Positions 1-6,092 of a DNA stretch of 6,092 nucleotides are shown here, in pieces. The position numbers and the translations under genes are program-made. The notes under the pieces are model-generated. The model was not told the origin of the DNA and did not search any database. It was given only the letters and a program-made list of their open reading frames with translations. The stretch's first letter is position 1. The number at the start of each line of letters is the position of its first letter. Source of the DNA: Spirochaeta sp. (GTDB lineage Bacteria > Spirochaetota > Spirochaetia > Sphaerochaetales > Sphaerochaetaceae); assembly GCA_020054965.1 (NCBI GenBank), contig JAIMZO010000104.1:1-6092 (forward strand). Direction: 5' to 3'.

Positions 1-839
1 GAAGAGAAATCCCTGTTGTCAAACCCAACCACTCGTACTTGAGAAGGGACTTCATACCCCATTTTTTGCAGGCCAGCAATACATCCAGCTGCAATATAGT
101 CATTGGCACAGAAAATACCATCAGTCTCAGGATAGTCTCTCATGAGTTCATTCGCTGCCTCAAACCCGTGGTCATAGTCATAATTCCCATAGTAGCGCAG
201 GGTAGGCATTTGCATCTGGAGCTCTGTAACCCGGCTAGAGAATCCCTGTAAGCGGTCTTGTACGGAGAGGCGGTCTTCTGGGCCACAGATCATCGCAGGA
301 TGGCGCATGCCACATCCATAGAGATGTTCTGCTGCCTGATAACCCCCGGTGGTATTATCAGGGATAACACTGATCATCCCCGGGGTATCCATATTCACCG
401 AGACAATGGGAATGTCAGAGTTCTGGGTATCCAAGTTGAACTCCTTCCAGATTGGAAGATGGTGACAGAACAAGATCCCTTCCACCTTATGACTCTTCAA
501 AAAGTGATACGCCTTCTTCAAGTCATTCCCAAACTCAATACCAGAGACAAAGAAGAGAGAGTGTTGTCCCCCAGAGAGCCCCTGCTCGATACCTTTCACT
601 ATTTGATTCACGAACGTCTCAGTAATATCGGCTGCAAGGCACCCGATAATCCCCGAAGAACGACTCTTCATACGGGATGCATTCCAAGAAGGAACATAGC
701 CCAGTGACTCAACCGCAGCAAGCACTCGCTTACGTGTCATCTCGCTCACAGGACGCTTCCCATTCAGGGCGTGCGTAACCGTAGCAGGCGAAACGCCAGC
801 AGCTTTTGCTACATCCATGATTGTCACAGGATCTCCCAT
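1..839 (-). CDS. LacI-family transcriptional repressor (3' end outside window)
   Basis: This is a sugar-responsive DNA-binding repressor, probably controlling this operon. Reading the minus strand from the ATG at 839 gives 279 uninterrupted codons that run off the left edge, so roughly 50 to 65 C-terminal residues are missing relative to the usual 330-345. The N-terminus is a LacI helix-turn-helix (residues 6-25, TIMDVAKAAGVSPATVTHAL), followed by the hinge region GYVPSWNASRM (47-57). The periplasmic-binding-protein-like effector domain starts near residue 62 (GIIGCLAADI) and shows the family signposts VIPDNTTGG (158-166), DGIFCANDYIAAG (240-252) and VGFDN (271-275). The start is supported by AGGAGAGG four bases upstream; a second ATG at codon 8 would cut into the first helix. 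It lies 45 bases after the GH31 gene, same strand, and is the last visible gene of the operon. The effector is not predictable from sequence. Confidence 0.95.
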   Translation of the reverse strand, partial: MGDPVTIMDVAKAAGVSPATVTHALNGKRPVSEMTRKRVLAAVESLGYVPSWNASRMKSRSSGIIGCLAADITETFVNQIVKGIEQGLSGGQHSLFFVSGIEFGNDLKKAYHFLKSHKVEGILFCHHLPIWKEFNLDTQNSDIPIVSVNMDTPGMISVIPDNTTGGYQAAEHLYGCGMRHPAMICGPEDRLSVQDRLQGFSSRVTELQMQMPTLRYYGNYDYDHGFEAANELMRDYPETDGIFCANDYIAAGCIAGLQKMGYEVPSQVRVVGFDNRDFS

Positions 840-843
840 GCCA

Positions 844-851
844 CCTCTCCT
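844..851 (-). promoter_or_regulatory. Shine-Dalgarno site of the LacI-type gene
   Basis: The minus strand reads AGGAGAGG followed by TGGC and then ATG. The GGAG core lies about seven bases from the start codon. This fixes the start at base 839 and shows the repressor has its own good ribosome binding site rather than depending on coupling to the GH31 gene. Confidence 0.8.
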
Positions 852-884
852 AAAATGCCAGTGTAAAGCCTCGTGATTGGTTTG

Positions 885-3227
885 TCACCCTTCAATTGCA
901 TAAGTGCGAGATACTCCCTCTTCAAAAGTATCCGGATCAAAGGAGAACGTTCTTCCTCCCGTGATTCGAACCGTAAAGATCCGGTTCTTCTTGACAGGGG
1001 CTCCACCCTTGGTCTTGGTAATCGTCATCTCGTTCCCAGAGACCTTGAATTTCCAAAGATTGTACCTGTTTGTGCTGAGTTCACTTACCCCGTCATCCTC
1101 AAAATAGGTGGAGGTGACCTGCTTGTCAGCAGTCTTGATCGGGAAAACTAGCAGCTCCACATGCTCAAACAGTGCATCCTGGAGGTGGGTACATCCCTCT
1201 GCTGTTGGAATGACAGCTCCTTCCTTCGCAAACCAGCGAATCTCTCCTCCAGAAGGGTAGCTGAGAAGAACCTCAGTTGTTCCTTCCCATGCATTTCCAT
1301 CTTGGTCATACCACCACAGATTCTTGGGGAGATAAACCGTGGTACTTTGCTTGCCCTTTTCCGTAACAAGCACCTTCAAGAGGGAAGGCCCGAAGAGAGA
1401 GTGTACACAGTCTGGAGAGAGGGAGTCATCATCAGGGAATTCCAGATGGAGTGAACGCTCCAAGGGAAGTCCTTTTACAGCAGCCTCATAGGCACAAGTA
1501 TAAATATAGGGCATGAAGCGATAGTGCTCGAGAATAAGACTCCGTATCGCTTCCAATGCTGTGGGATACGACCAAGGTTCAGTAGGGTTGCCATCCTCCC
1601 TCCAGGAGTGAATAACAAACCTCCCTTGGAAAACTGCAGACTGGCATGAACGTACCAACAACTCTTCCTCCGGGAATGCCCCGAAGAATCCCCCAAGGTC
1701 ATGCCCGAAGTAGGGCAGTCCAGAAAGCCCAAAACCAATCCCCATCAGTTGGTTGTAATGAAGGGATTTCCAGTCACTTACATTGTCACCTGACCAAGTC
1801 CTTGCAAACCGCTGTAGACCTGCGTAGCCGCTACGGGAGTAGATCCAGGGACGACGGTCAGGGTGCGCTTCCTTGAATACCTCATAGGAAGCCTCAGCCA
1901 TCTTGATGGGATACAAGCTCTTGGTCTTGTATGCCTCCAACGCGAAATCTTCAAGCTCCAGTTCGTTGTTGTCATTCCAGATGCCCGTGCATCCATGATT
2001 CAGGTATTGTTCCTTAAGCTGTTGCTTCCACCACTGTTTCGCCTCAGTGTTGTTGAAGTCAATGAAGGATGCCTCTCCTCCCCAGAAGAATTCCTCATAG
2101 GGCTCTCCCTCCTGGTCCTTGATCAAGTAGCCCTTTCCCTTCAGCTCCCCATACCAGGGGTGGCTGGTCAGGATACCCGGCTTGATGTTCATGCAGAGGT
2201 TGTAGCCCCTCCGGCTGAGGGAAGTCAGAAATGCTTTATAGTCAGGGAACTTCTCCTTGTTCCAGAGAAACGTATATCGTTTTCCGTCAGGACTCTTCAG
2301 GTATCCTGAGGAAACATACATACCCTCACAGGGAATCCGGTGCTTTTCTATCGTAGCAAAGTACGCAAGTATGCGCTTCTCAGCATCATCACTTTCTACA
2401 TAGTTCATGGAGGAGCCAAAGAACCCAAAACTGAACAGAGGAGGGAGGGCAGGAAAACCGGTAACGCTATAGTAATTCTCCAGAACTTCGTGGTAGTTCT
2501 CCCCAAGCATGGCAATGTATCCATACGGGCCTCCCTCTACCTCTACAGAGAAGAAGTAGGGGCTCTCCCTGCCAAGGTCAAACAAACGGATCTGGCTCTG
2601 GTTGAATAAAAGACCACAGGTAACACGGTCCTCCTTGTTTATTCTCAGCAAGAAGGGAACGGACTTGTACAAGGGGTCGGAGTTTGCAGCATCATATCCC
2701 AAGGAGTCTCGGTTAAACATGGAGAACCGGCGACCTCTTCTGTTCGGGCTCCCGCTTTTGTCGCCAAGGCCGTAGAACTCATCGGCAGAGAAGAGTGGAA
2801 AGTTGAATCGGCCAAAAGAATCAAGGGAACCAGGCTTTGTGAAACAACGGACTTGGTAATCCGGCAGTACCGTGTCAGCAGTCCCTACACGCCCTCCATG
2901 CTGGAGAATTCCCCCGTACCAGAGACTGACAGATGCATACCGTTTCTCGAGCACTATGCGGCTCTGCCCACAAGTCAGGATGAATGCATGATTCTCTTCG
3001 GCGATTACAATCGGCTGGTCCAGAGAGAGGGATGCGGCAGGTTGTGTAATATACTTACTTGCCTCCCTGAGCGTCTCATCAACAGGAACCAAGTCAAAGT
3101 GGTAGGAAACCTCGATTATCTCCTGGGTGTGGAACCTGAGATGGAGCTGGCCTCCCACTCCTGTAGCTACTACTGTTTTTGTGTCCTGAAGCGTGCAGGA
3201 ATGGAGTGTATGGATTATATGTTTCAT
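885..3227 (-). CDS. Glycoside hydrolase family 31 (alpha-glycosidase), cytoplasmic
   Basis: A complete 780-residue GH31 enzyme, a retaining alpha-glycosidase of the group that includes alpha-glucosidases and alpha-xylosidases. Layout: N-terminal beta-sandwich (about 1-245, with FYGLGDKSG at 151-159), TIM barrel (about 255-590), then C-terminal beta domains. The nucleophile is D419 in GIWNDNNE (415-422), where most relatives have WNDMNE. The acid/base is D481 in WSGDN, with R465 sixteen residues before it as in human maltase-glucoamylase. H540 fits the conserved barrel histidine, and YFGHDLGGF (506-514) is another family motif. The usual Asp-x-Asp after the second barrel strand is replaced by S306-S307-G308. 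From memory, the SSGY and WNDNNE signature matches the poorly characterised Aec37-like subgroup. No signal peptide is visible, so it should act inside the cell on imported substrate. It starts three bases after the MalG-type gene stops. Family is certain; substrate is unknown. Confidence 0.95.
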   Translation of the reverse strand: MKHIIHTLHSCTLQDTKTVVATGVGGQLHLRFHTQEIIEVSYHFDLVPVDETLREASKYITQPAASLSLDQPIVIAEENHAFILTCGQSRIVLEKRYASVSLWYGGILQHGGRVGTADTVLPDYQVRCFTKPGSLDSFGRFNFPLFSADEFYGLGDKSGSPNRRGRRFSMFNRDSLGYDAANSDPLYKSVPFLLRINKEDRVTCGLLFNQSQIRLFDLGRESPYFFSVEVEGGPYGYIAMLGENYHEVLENYYSVTGFPALPPLFSFGFFGSSMNYVESDDAEKRILAYFATIEKHRIPCEGMYVSSGYLKSPDGKRYTFLWNKEKFPDYKAFLTSLSRRGYNLCMNIKPGILTSHPWYGELKGKGYLIKDQEGEPYEEFFWGGEASFIDFNNTEAKQWWKQQLKEQYLNHGCTGIWNDNNELELEDFALEAYKTKSLYPIKMAEASYEVFKEAHPDRRPWIYSRSGYAGLQRFARTWSGDNVSDWKSLHYNQLMGIGFGLSGLPYFGHDLGGFFGAFPEEELLVRSCQSAVFQGRFVIHSWREDGNPTEPWSYPTALEAIRSLILEHYRFMPYIYTCAYEAAVKGLPLERSLHLEFPDDDSLSPDCVHSLFGPSLLKVLVTEKGKQSTTVYLPKNLWWYDQDGNAWEGTTEVLLSYPSGGEIRWFAKEGAVIPTAEGCTHLQDALFEHVELLVFPIKTADKQVTSTYFEDDGVSELSTNRYNLWKFKVSGNEMTITKTKGGAPVKKNRIFTVRITGGRTFSFDPDTFEEGVSRTYAIEG

Positions 3228-3230
3228 GAG

Positions 3231-4055
3231 TTACCCTTTAACCGATCCAGCGGCAATACCACTGAAGAAAAATCGTTGGAATGCGAGAAAGACGATGATG
3301 ACTGGGATGATTGCGATGGTTGTCATCGCAAGAAGATCGGACCAGTTGATCTGCAATTGTCCGACAAAGTTCGCCAGCGCTTGCTGCACTGTCTGTTTCT
3401 TGTTGTCGGTGATTACGATCAAGGGCCAGAGATAATCGTTCCATCTCCACATGAAGCTGAAGATCGCAATGGTTGCAACGATGGGTTTGCTCATCGGAAG
3501 GATGAGACGGAAGAAGATTGTGTACTCCTTTGCCCCATCAATCCGTGCCGCCTCGATGAGGGAGTCAGGAAGGTTCACCAGATACTGCCGTGCGAGAAAT
3601 ACCCCAGTCGGTGTAGCCGCAGGGGGAATGATTATTCCCCACAGCGAATTGAGCATCCCGAGGTTCTTCAACTGGAGAAAAATGGGAATCATGATGACCT
3701 GCAAGGGTATCATGAGGGTGGCGATCATGATGGTGAAGATCAGGTTTCTTCCCTTGAAGATGTACTTCGCAAGTGCATAGCCTGCCATGAGGTTTATCAT
3801 CACCGTAATGAAGGTGGAAACTACAGCCACGAATACGGTATTGGAGAAGTATACCGGGAAATTCCCAGCCTGGAGGCTGCTGACATAGTTCTGTACAGTC
3901 CACTTCTGGGGGAGAAAGGTCAGAGGGACACGGAACAATTCACTCTGTGGTTTGAAGGACGAGAGTATAACCCAGAGCACGGGGAGCAAGGTCCCGAGTG
4001 CCAGGATGATCAGGAGCCCATAATGGATGCTGTTGTATACTTTCTGCTTATTCAT
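3231..4055 (-). CDS. ABC sugar transporter permease, MalG type (CUT1)
   Basis: A complete 274-residue inner-membrane subunit that pairs with the MalF-type permease to form the sugar channel. It has about six hydrophobic segments: near residues 11-32, 70-92, 105-127, 137-155, 191-213 and 242-262. The EAA loop that docks the ATPase is clear: E168-A-A-R-I-D-G174, followed by LILP about ten residues later. The WNDYLWPL stretch (205-212) after the fifth segment is typical of MalG-type proteins. Length is normal for the family. Its ATG lies inside the end of the upstream permease gene (8-base overlap, ATGAATAA), and AAAGGAG is well placed upstream, so the two subunits are translated together. The GH31 gene follows after only three bases. 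The transported sugar cannot be read from the sequence. Confidence 0.95.
   Translation of the reverse strand: MNKQKVYNSIHYGLLIILALGTLLPVLWVILSSFKPQSELFRVPLTFLPQKWTVQNYVSSLQAGNFPVYFSNTVFVAVVSTFITVMINLMAGYALAKYIFKGRNLIFTIMIATLMIPLQVIMIPIFLQLKNLGMLNSLWGIIIPPAATPTGVFLARQYLVNLPDSLIEAARIDGAKEYTIFFRLILPMSKPIVATIAIFSFMWRWNDYLWPLIVITDNKKQTVQQALANFVGQLQINWSDLLAMTTIAIIPVIIVFLAFQRFFFSGIAAGSVKG
3234..3240 (-). promoter_or_regulatory. Shine-Dalgarno site of the GH31 gene, inside the permease 3' end
   Basis: The minus strand reads TAAAGGG, then TAACTC, then the ATG at 3227. The site overlaps the last codons of the MalG-type permease, whose TAA stop falls within the spacer. Translation of the hydrolase is therefore likely coupled to that of the permease. 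Confidence 0.6.
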
Positions 4056-4938
4056 AACCCTGCTCCTTTCCGCTGAACTTGAACTGTACCAGAGTAAAGA
4101 TGCTGATGATCAACATCAGGACAATGGACATGGCGCTTGCGTAGCCCATTCTGTCCTCAAGAAATGCAACCTGGTAAACTTGTTGGACGATGAGTTTGGT
4201 AGCATATCCAGGTCCTCCCTTTGTCATGACGGAAATCAACTCATATGCCTTGAAGGATGCAATGGTGGAAAGCACCATGACCACGAGCAGGGTGCTCCTG
4301 AGCAAGGGAAGGGTAATAGCGGTGAAGGTTTTTGTCTTGGAAGCTCCATCGATGGTGGCAGCCTCATATAGCTCTATGGGAATCGCCTGCAATCCGGCAA
4401 TGAGGATAACCATGTAGTATCCAGCCTGTGCCCAGATACTGACACCTATGATGGAAATCATGGCAAGGTTGCCGTCTGTAAGCCAAGGTATCCCTGAGCC
4501 ACCGAATCGGCGAAGCAGGTAGTTGATGATCCCCATCTCATCACCCAGGATGAATCGCCAGGCAATACCGACGGTGATCATGCTGAGCAGGGAAGGGACA
4601 TAGAAAAGAGAGCGGAATACCTTCTCTCCCTTGATGGTGTTTTTATAGAGCAGCAAGGCCAGGGCCAAAGCATAGACCATGATCAAACTGACAGTGAACA
4701 GCGAGTACACGATGGTATTGCTGAATGTTTTCCAGAATACAGCGTCTTGGGCGAGTTCAACGAAGTTCGCAAAACCGATGAACCTGGGGGTAGTGAATAC
4801 CCCCCATTCGGTGAGGGACATCCTCAGCCCCTGGATGGCAGGGACAATGATGAACAAGCCGAATATGAGTATGTTGGGAAGCAGGAATAGCAGTGGTGCT
4901 GCTGTCTGATGGAAATTCCCCTTGGTATGTTGTTTCAT
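4048..4938 (-). CDS. ABC sugar transporter permease, MalF type (CUT1)
   Basis: First permease of the transporter, 296 residues from the start preferred here. Hydrophobic segments lie near residues 14-36, 74-98, 108-130, 159-181, 208-228 and 267-287. The ATPase-docking EAA loop is E192-A-A-T-I-D-G198, followed by ITLPL. The frame stays open upstream to an ATG at 4992, which would give 314 residues. I prefer the ATG at 4938 because the resulting N-terminus (MKQHTKGNF, then the first membrane helix) is what this family usually shows, the added 18 residues are polar and unrelated to the family, and the ATG at 4992 sits in the loop of a strong hairpin with no purine-rich ribosome site before it. 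However, 4938 also lacks a clear ribosome site, so the start is unsettled. It overlaps the MalG-type gene by eight bases and follows the binding-protein gene. Confidence 0.93.
   Translation of the reverse strand: MKQHTKGNFHQTAAPLLFLLPNILIFGLFIIVPAIQGLRMSLTEWGVFTTPRFIGFANFVELAQDAVFWKTFSNTIVYSLFTVSLIMVYALALALLLYKNTIKGEKVFRSLFYVPSLLSMITVGIAWRFILGDEMGIINYLLRRFGGSGIPWLTDGNLAMISIIGVSIWAQAGYYMVILIAGLQAIPIELYEAATIDGASKTKTFTAITLPLLRSTLLVVMVLSTIASFKAYELISVMTKGGPGYATKLIVQQVYQVAFLEDRMGYASAMSIVLMLIISIFTLVQFKFSGKEQGYE
4063..4069 (-). promoter_or_regulatory. Shine-Dalgarno site of the MalG-type permease gene
   Basis: AAAGGAG on the minus strand is followed by CAGGGTT and then the ATG at 4055, a seven-base spacing. 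It lies within the last codons of the MalF-type gene and decides the start of the second permease, producing the 8-base stop/start overlap. Confidence 0.75.
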
Positions 4939-4950
4939 ATGGTTGTGGGA

Positions 4951-4965
4951 GACAGGTTCTCTGTC
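4951..4965 (-). other. Small inverted repeat in the permease leader
   Basis: GACAG and CTGTC form a perfect 5-bp stem around a 5-base loop, 13 bases upstream of the preferred permease start. It is short enough to occur by chance, but it follows the larger hairpin directly and could add structure to the leader. Confidence 0.3.
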
Positions 4966-4980
4966 GGTAGGAACAATCGT

Positions 4981-5004
4981 GCTCCCCCTCATCTGAGGAG
5001 GAGC
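4981..5004 (-). promoter_or_regulatory. Strong intercistronic stem-loop between binding protein and permease genes
   Basis: In the transcript, GCUCCUCCUC (5004-4995) pairs with GAGGGGGAGC (4990-4981) around the loop AGAU: ten pairs, nine Watson-Crick and one U-G. No run of U follows, so it is not a standard intrinsic terminator. It begins 18 bases after the binding-protein stop codon. Stem-loops at this point in sugar-ABC operons (malE-malF is the classic case) protect the upstream mRNA from 3' decay, giving more binding protein than permease; that role is inferred here. The 5' arm also contains CCUCCU, similar to the 16S anti-Shine-Dalgarno sequence, and pairs with a GAGGGGGAG tract that would otherwise look like a ribosome site. 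Confidence 0.75.
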
Positions 5005-5022
5005 CGATATCCAGAATTCAGT

Positions 5023-6092
5023 TTACTTGAAGTAGGTCGCGCCCTTCTTGTCTACATTGGCAACAGCCTCTTCGGCGGTGATGTTACCCAGCAACACCTC
5101 TACGATCTGCTCGCGGATGTAGGTGGTAACCTTGCTCAGGTTGGTGTTTTTCCATTCGTTTGCAGTAAAGGCCGGGGTGACCTTCAGCTCTTCAAGGAAG
5201 ACCTCGAAGTCATCACTGTTCGAAGGATAGGAAACCTTTGCATCAACACGGGAAGGAATGTTGAAGGTATCACGGCTGTACATCTCGTTGTGAGCCTTGT
5301 CAGCGAATGCCTCCATCAGCTTGAATGCCTCTTCCTGGTTCTTGCTTCCCTTGAAGGAAGCGATAAACTTACCACCAGGGACAGAAGAGTTGATCTCAGC
5401 CTTGGGCATTCTCACAGCCTTCCACTCAAAGTCTGCAATGTTCTTGTTATAGGTATTGATGTTCCAGCTTCCACCAATATGGCCTGCTACCAGACCTGCC
5501 TGGAAGAGTTCAGCCGGGTTCTCGGAACCGAGCCATACACTCTTGGGAACCAAACCTGCATCATGGACGTGCTTGAACCACTTGATTGCGGCAATGGTGC
5601 CAGGGTTGTTGAACTCAATGTTAGACTGGTCTTCGTTCAGGAAGTGTCCACCGAACTGATACATGAGAGTAGAGAAGCGGTGAGGGGTGAAGTCAACGGT
5701 CAAGCCATACTTCATCTCTGGGTTGGCTGCAACTACTTCTTTCACAACCGATTCCCATTCGCTCCAGGTCCAATCCTTGCTCACTTCATCAACGTCAATC
5801 CCTGCCTTGTCAAAGGCAGACTTGTTGACGAGCATTCCATTGGCGGTTGCTTCAGTTGGGTAGGCAACAAACTCACCCTTGGGGTTTGAAGCAAATGCGA
5901 CCATGGAGGGCAGGAACTGTGCCTTCACTGCCTCGATGTCTGCCACGTGGTTGTCGATTGGCTCCAGGCTATCGACAACAACACTAAGCGTGTTGGTGGT
6001 TATACGGGCGAGATCAGGAGGATTTCCCCCGCTGATCATCAACTTCAGTTTCTGGTCGAACTCATTGTAAGCAACAATCTGCATGTCTAGCT
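5023..6092 (-). CDS. ABC sugar transporter substrate-binding protein (5' end outside window)
   Basis: Extracytoplasmic solute-binding protein of the family 1 (MalE-like) type that delivers sugar to the two permeases. The reading frame enters the window already open. Two codons (Leu-Asp) precede the first visible Met at 6084, and that Met is internal, since YNEFDQKLKLMISGGNPPDL is the segment normally found 40-60 residues after the mature N-terminus. The signal peptide or lipobox and perhaps 50-70 residues are therefore missing. Counting from that Met, typical landmarks are PTEATANGMLVNKSAFDKAG (76-95), the TWSEWE stretch (106-111), LFQAGLVAGHIGGSWNI (193-209), which matches the usual F-x-x-G-x-x-A-x-x-x-x-G-x-W pattern, and GGKFIASFKGSKNQEEA (237-253). 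Several tryptophans could stack on sugar rings. The frame is intact to TAA at 5025-5023. It is the first visible gene, so the operon promoter and any operator probably lie beyond the right edge. Confidence 0.94.
   Translation of the reverse strand, partial: LDMQIVAYNEFDQKLKLMISGGNPPDLARITTNTLSVVVDSLEPIDNHVADIEAVKAQFLPSMVAFASNPKGEFVAYPTEATANGMLVNKSAFDKAGIDVDEVSKDWTWSEWESVVKEVVAANPEMKYGLTVDFTPHRFSTLMYQFGGHFLNEDQSNIEFNNPGTIAAIKWFKHVHDAGLVPKSVWLGSENPAELFQAGLVAGHIGGSWNINTYNKNIADFEWKAVRMPKAEINSSVPGGKFIASFKGSKNQEEAFKLMEAFADKAHNEMYSRDTFNIPSRVDAKVSYPSNSDDFEVFLEELKVTPAFTANEWKNTNLSKVTTYIREQIVEVLLGNITAEEAVANVDKKGATYFK

Noticed and set aside
258..707. Open frame of 149 codons on the plus strand
   Set aside because: It is the shadow of the LacI-type gene, whose minus-strand frame carries all the family motifs.
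864..871. GGCTTTACACTGG in the GH31-repressor gap, resembling the lac promoter -35 region
   Set aside because: No -10 element is found at 16-18 bases; that position is GTGGCA, at the repressor start. The match is probably chance.
824..1006. 60-codon minus-strand frame spanning the GH31 3' end and the repressor start
   Set aside because: It overlaps both real genes in another frame, has no ribosome site of note and no recognisable features.
2853..4076. Open frame of 407 codons on the plus strand, opposite the GH31 5' end and the MalG-type gene
   Set aside because: It lies wholly antisense to two clear family genes, its product is low in hydrophobic structure and rich in scattered Cys, Asp and Glu with no recognisable domain, and its openness follows from codon choice in the real genes (few TTA, CTA and TCA in that register).
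4981..5004. Intercistronic hairpin as a rho-independent terminator
   Set aside because: The stem is strong enough, but the following bases are ACGATTGTTCC with no U-run, and cotranscribed transporter genes continue downstream.
4909..5889. Open frame of 326 codons on the plus strand opposite the binding-protein gene
   Set aside because: It is antisense to a clear solute-binding-protein gene and runs through the intercistronic hairpin; no domain is recognisable.
6082..6084. ATG at 6084 as the true start of the binding protein
   Set aside because: The frame remains open to the window edge, no signal peptide follows this Met, and the residues around it match an internal segment of the family.

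Overview
The window holds one compact operon for uptake and intracellular breakdown of a carbohydrate. All five genes lie on the minus strand, so transcription runs from base 6092 towards base 1. In that order they are: an ABC-transporter sugar-binding protein (5' end outside the window), two inner-membrane permeases of the MalF/MalG (CUT1) type, a cytoplasmic glycoside hydrolase of family GH31, and a LacI-type repressor whose 3' end runs off the left edge. No stretch over 300 bases lacks a gene. The longest gap is 45 bases (GH31 to repressor). I see no tRNA, rRNA, insertion sequence, CRISPR array or intrinsic terminator.

How the parts fit: the lipoprotein or periplasmic binding protein would catch a sugar or oligosaccharide, the two permeases would pass it across the membrane, and the GH31 enzyme, which has no signal peptide, would cleave it in the cytoplasm. 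The LacI-family protein would sense the sugar or a product and control the operon, its own gene included. No ATP-binding subunit is present, so the transporter probably borrows a shared MsiK/UgpC/MalK-type ATPase encoded elsewhere.

Organism: base composition looks close to 50% G+C. A CUT1 binding protein, two permeases, a glycosidase and a LacI regulator without an ATPase is common in saccharolytic bacteria. The protein style makes me think of a Sphaerochaeta-like spirochaete, but this is an impression only; a Firmicute is not excluded.

The architecture is ordinary and I do not claim a new system. The points worth a second look are: (1) the GH31 enzyme keeps nucleophile, acid/base, Arg and His but has Ser-Ser-Gly where the family usually has an Asp-x-Asp sugar-binding motif, so its substrate may be unusual; (2) a strong 10-bp GC-rich hairpin sits between the binding-protein and first permease genes and encloses the first possible ATG of the permease; (3) the repressor carries unusual residues at DNA-contact positions.
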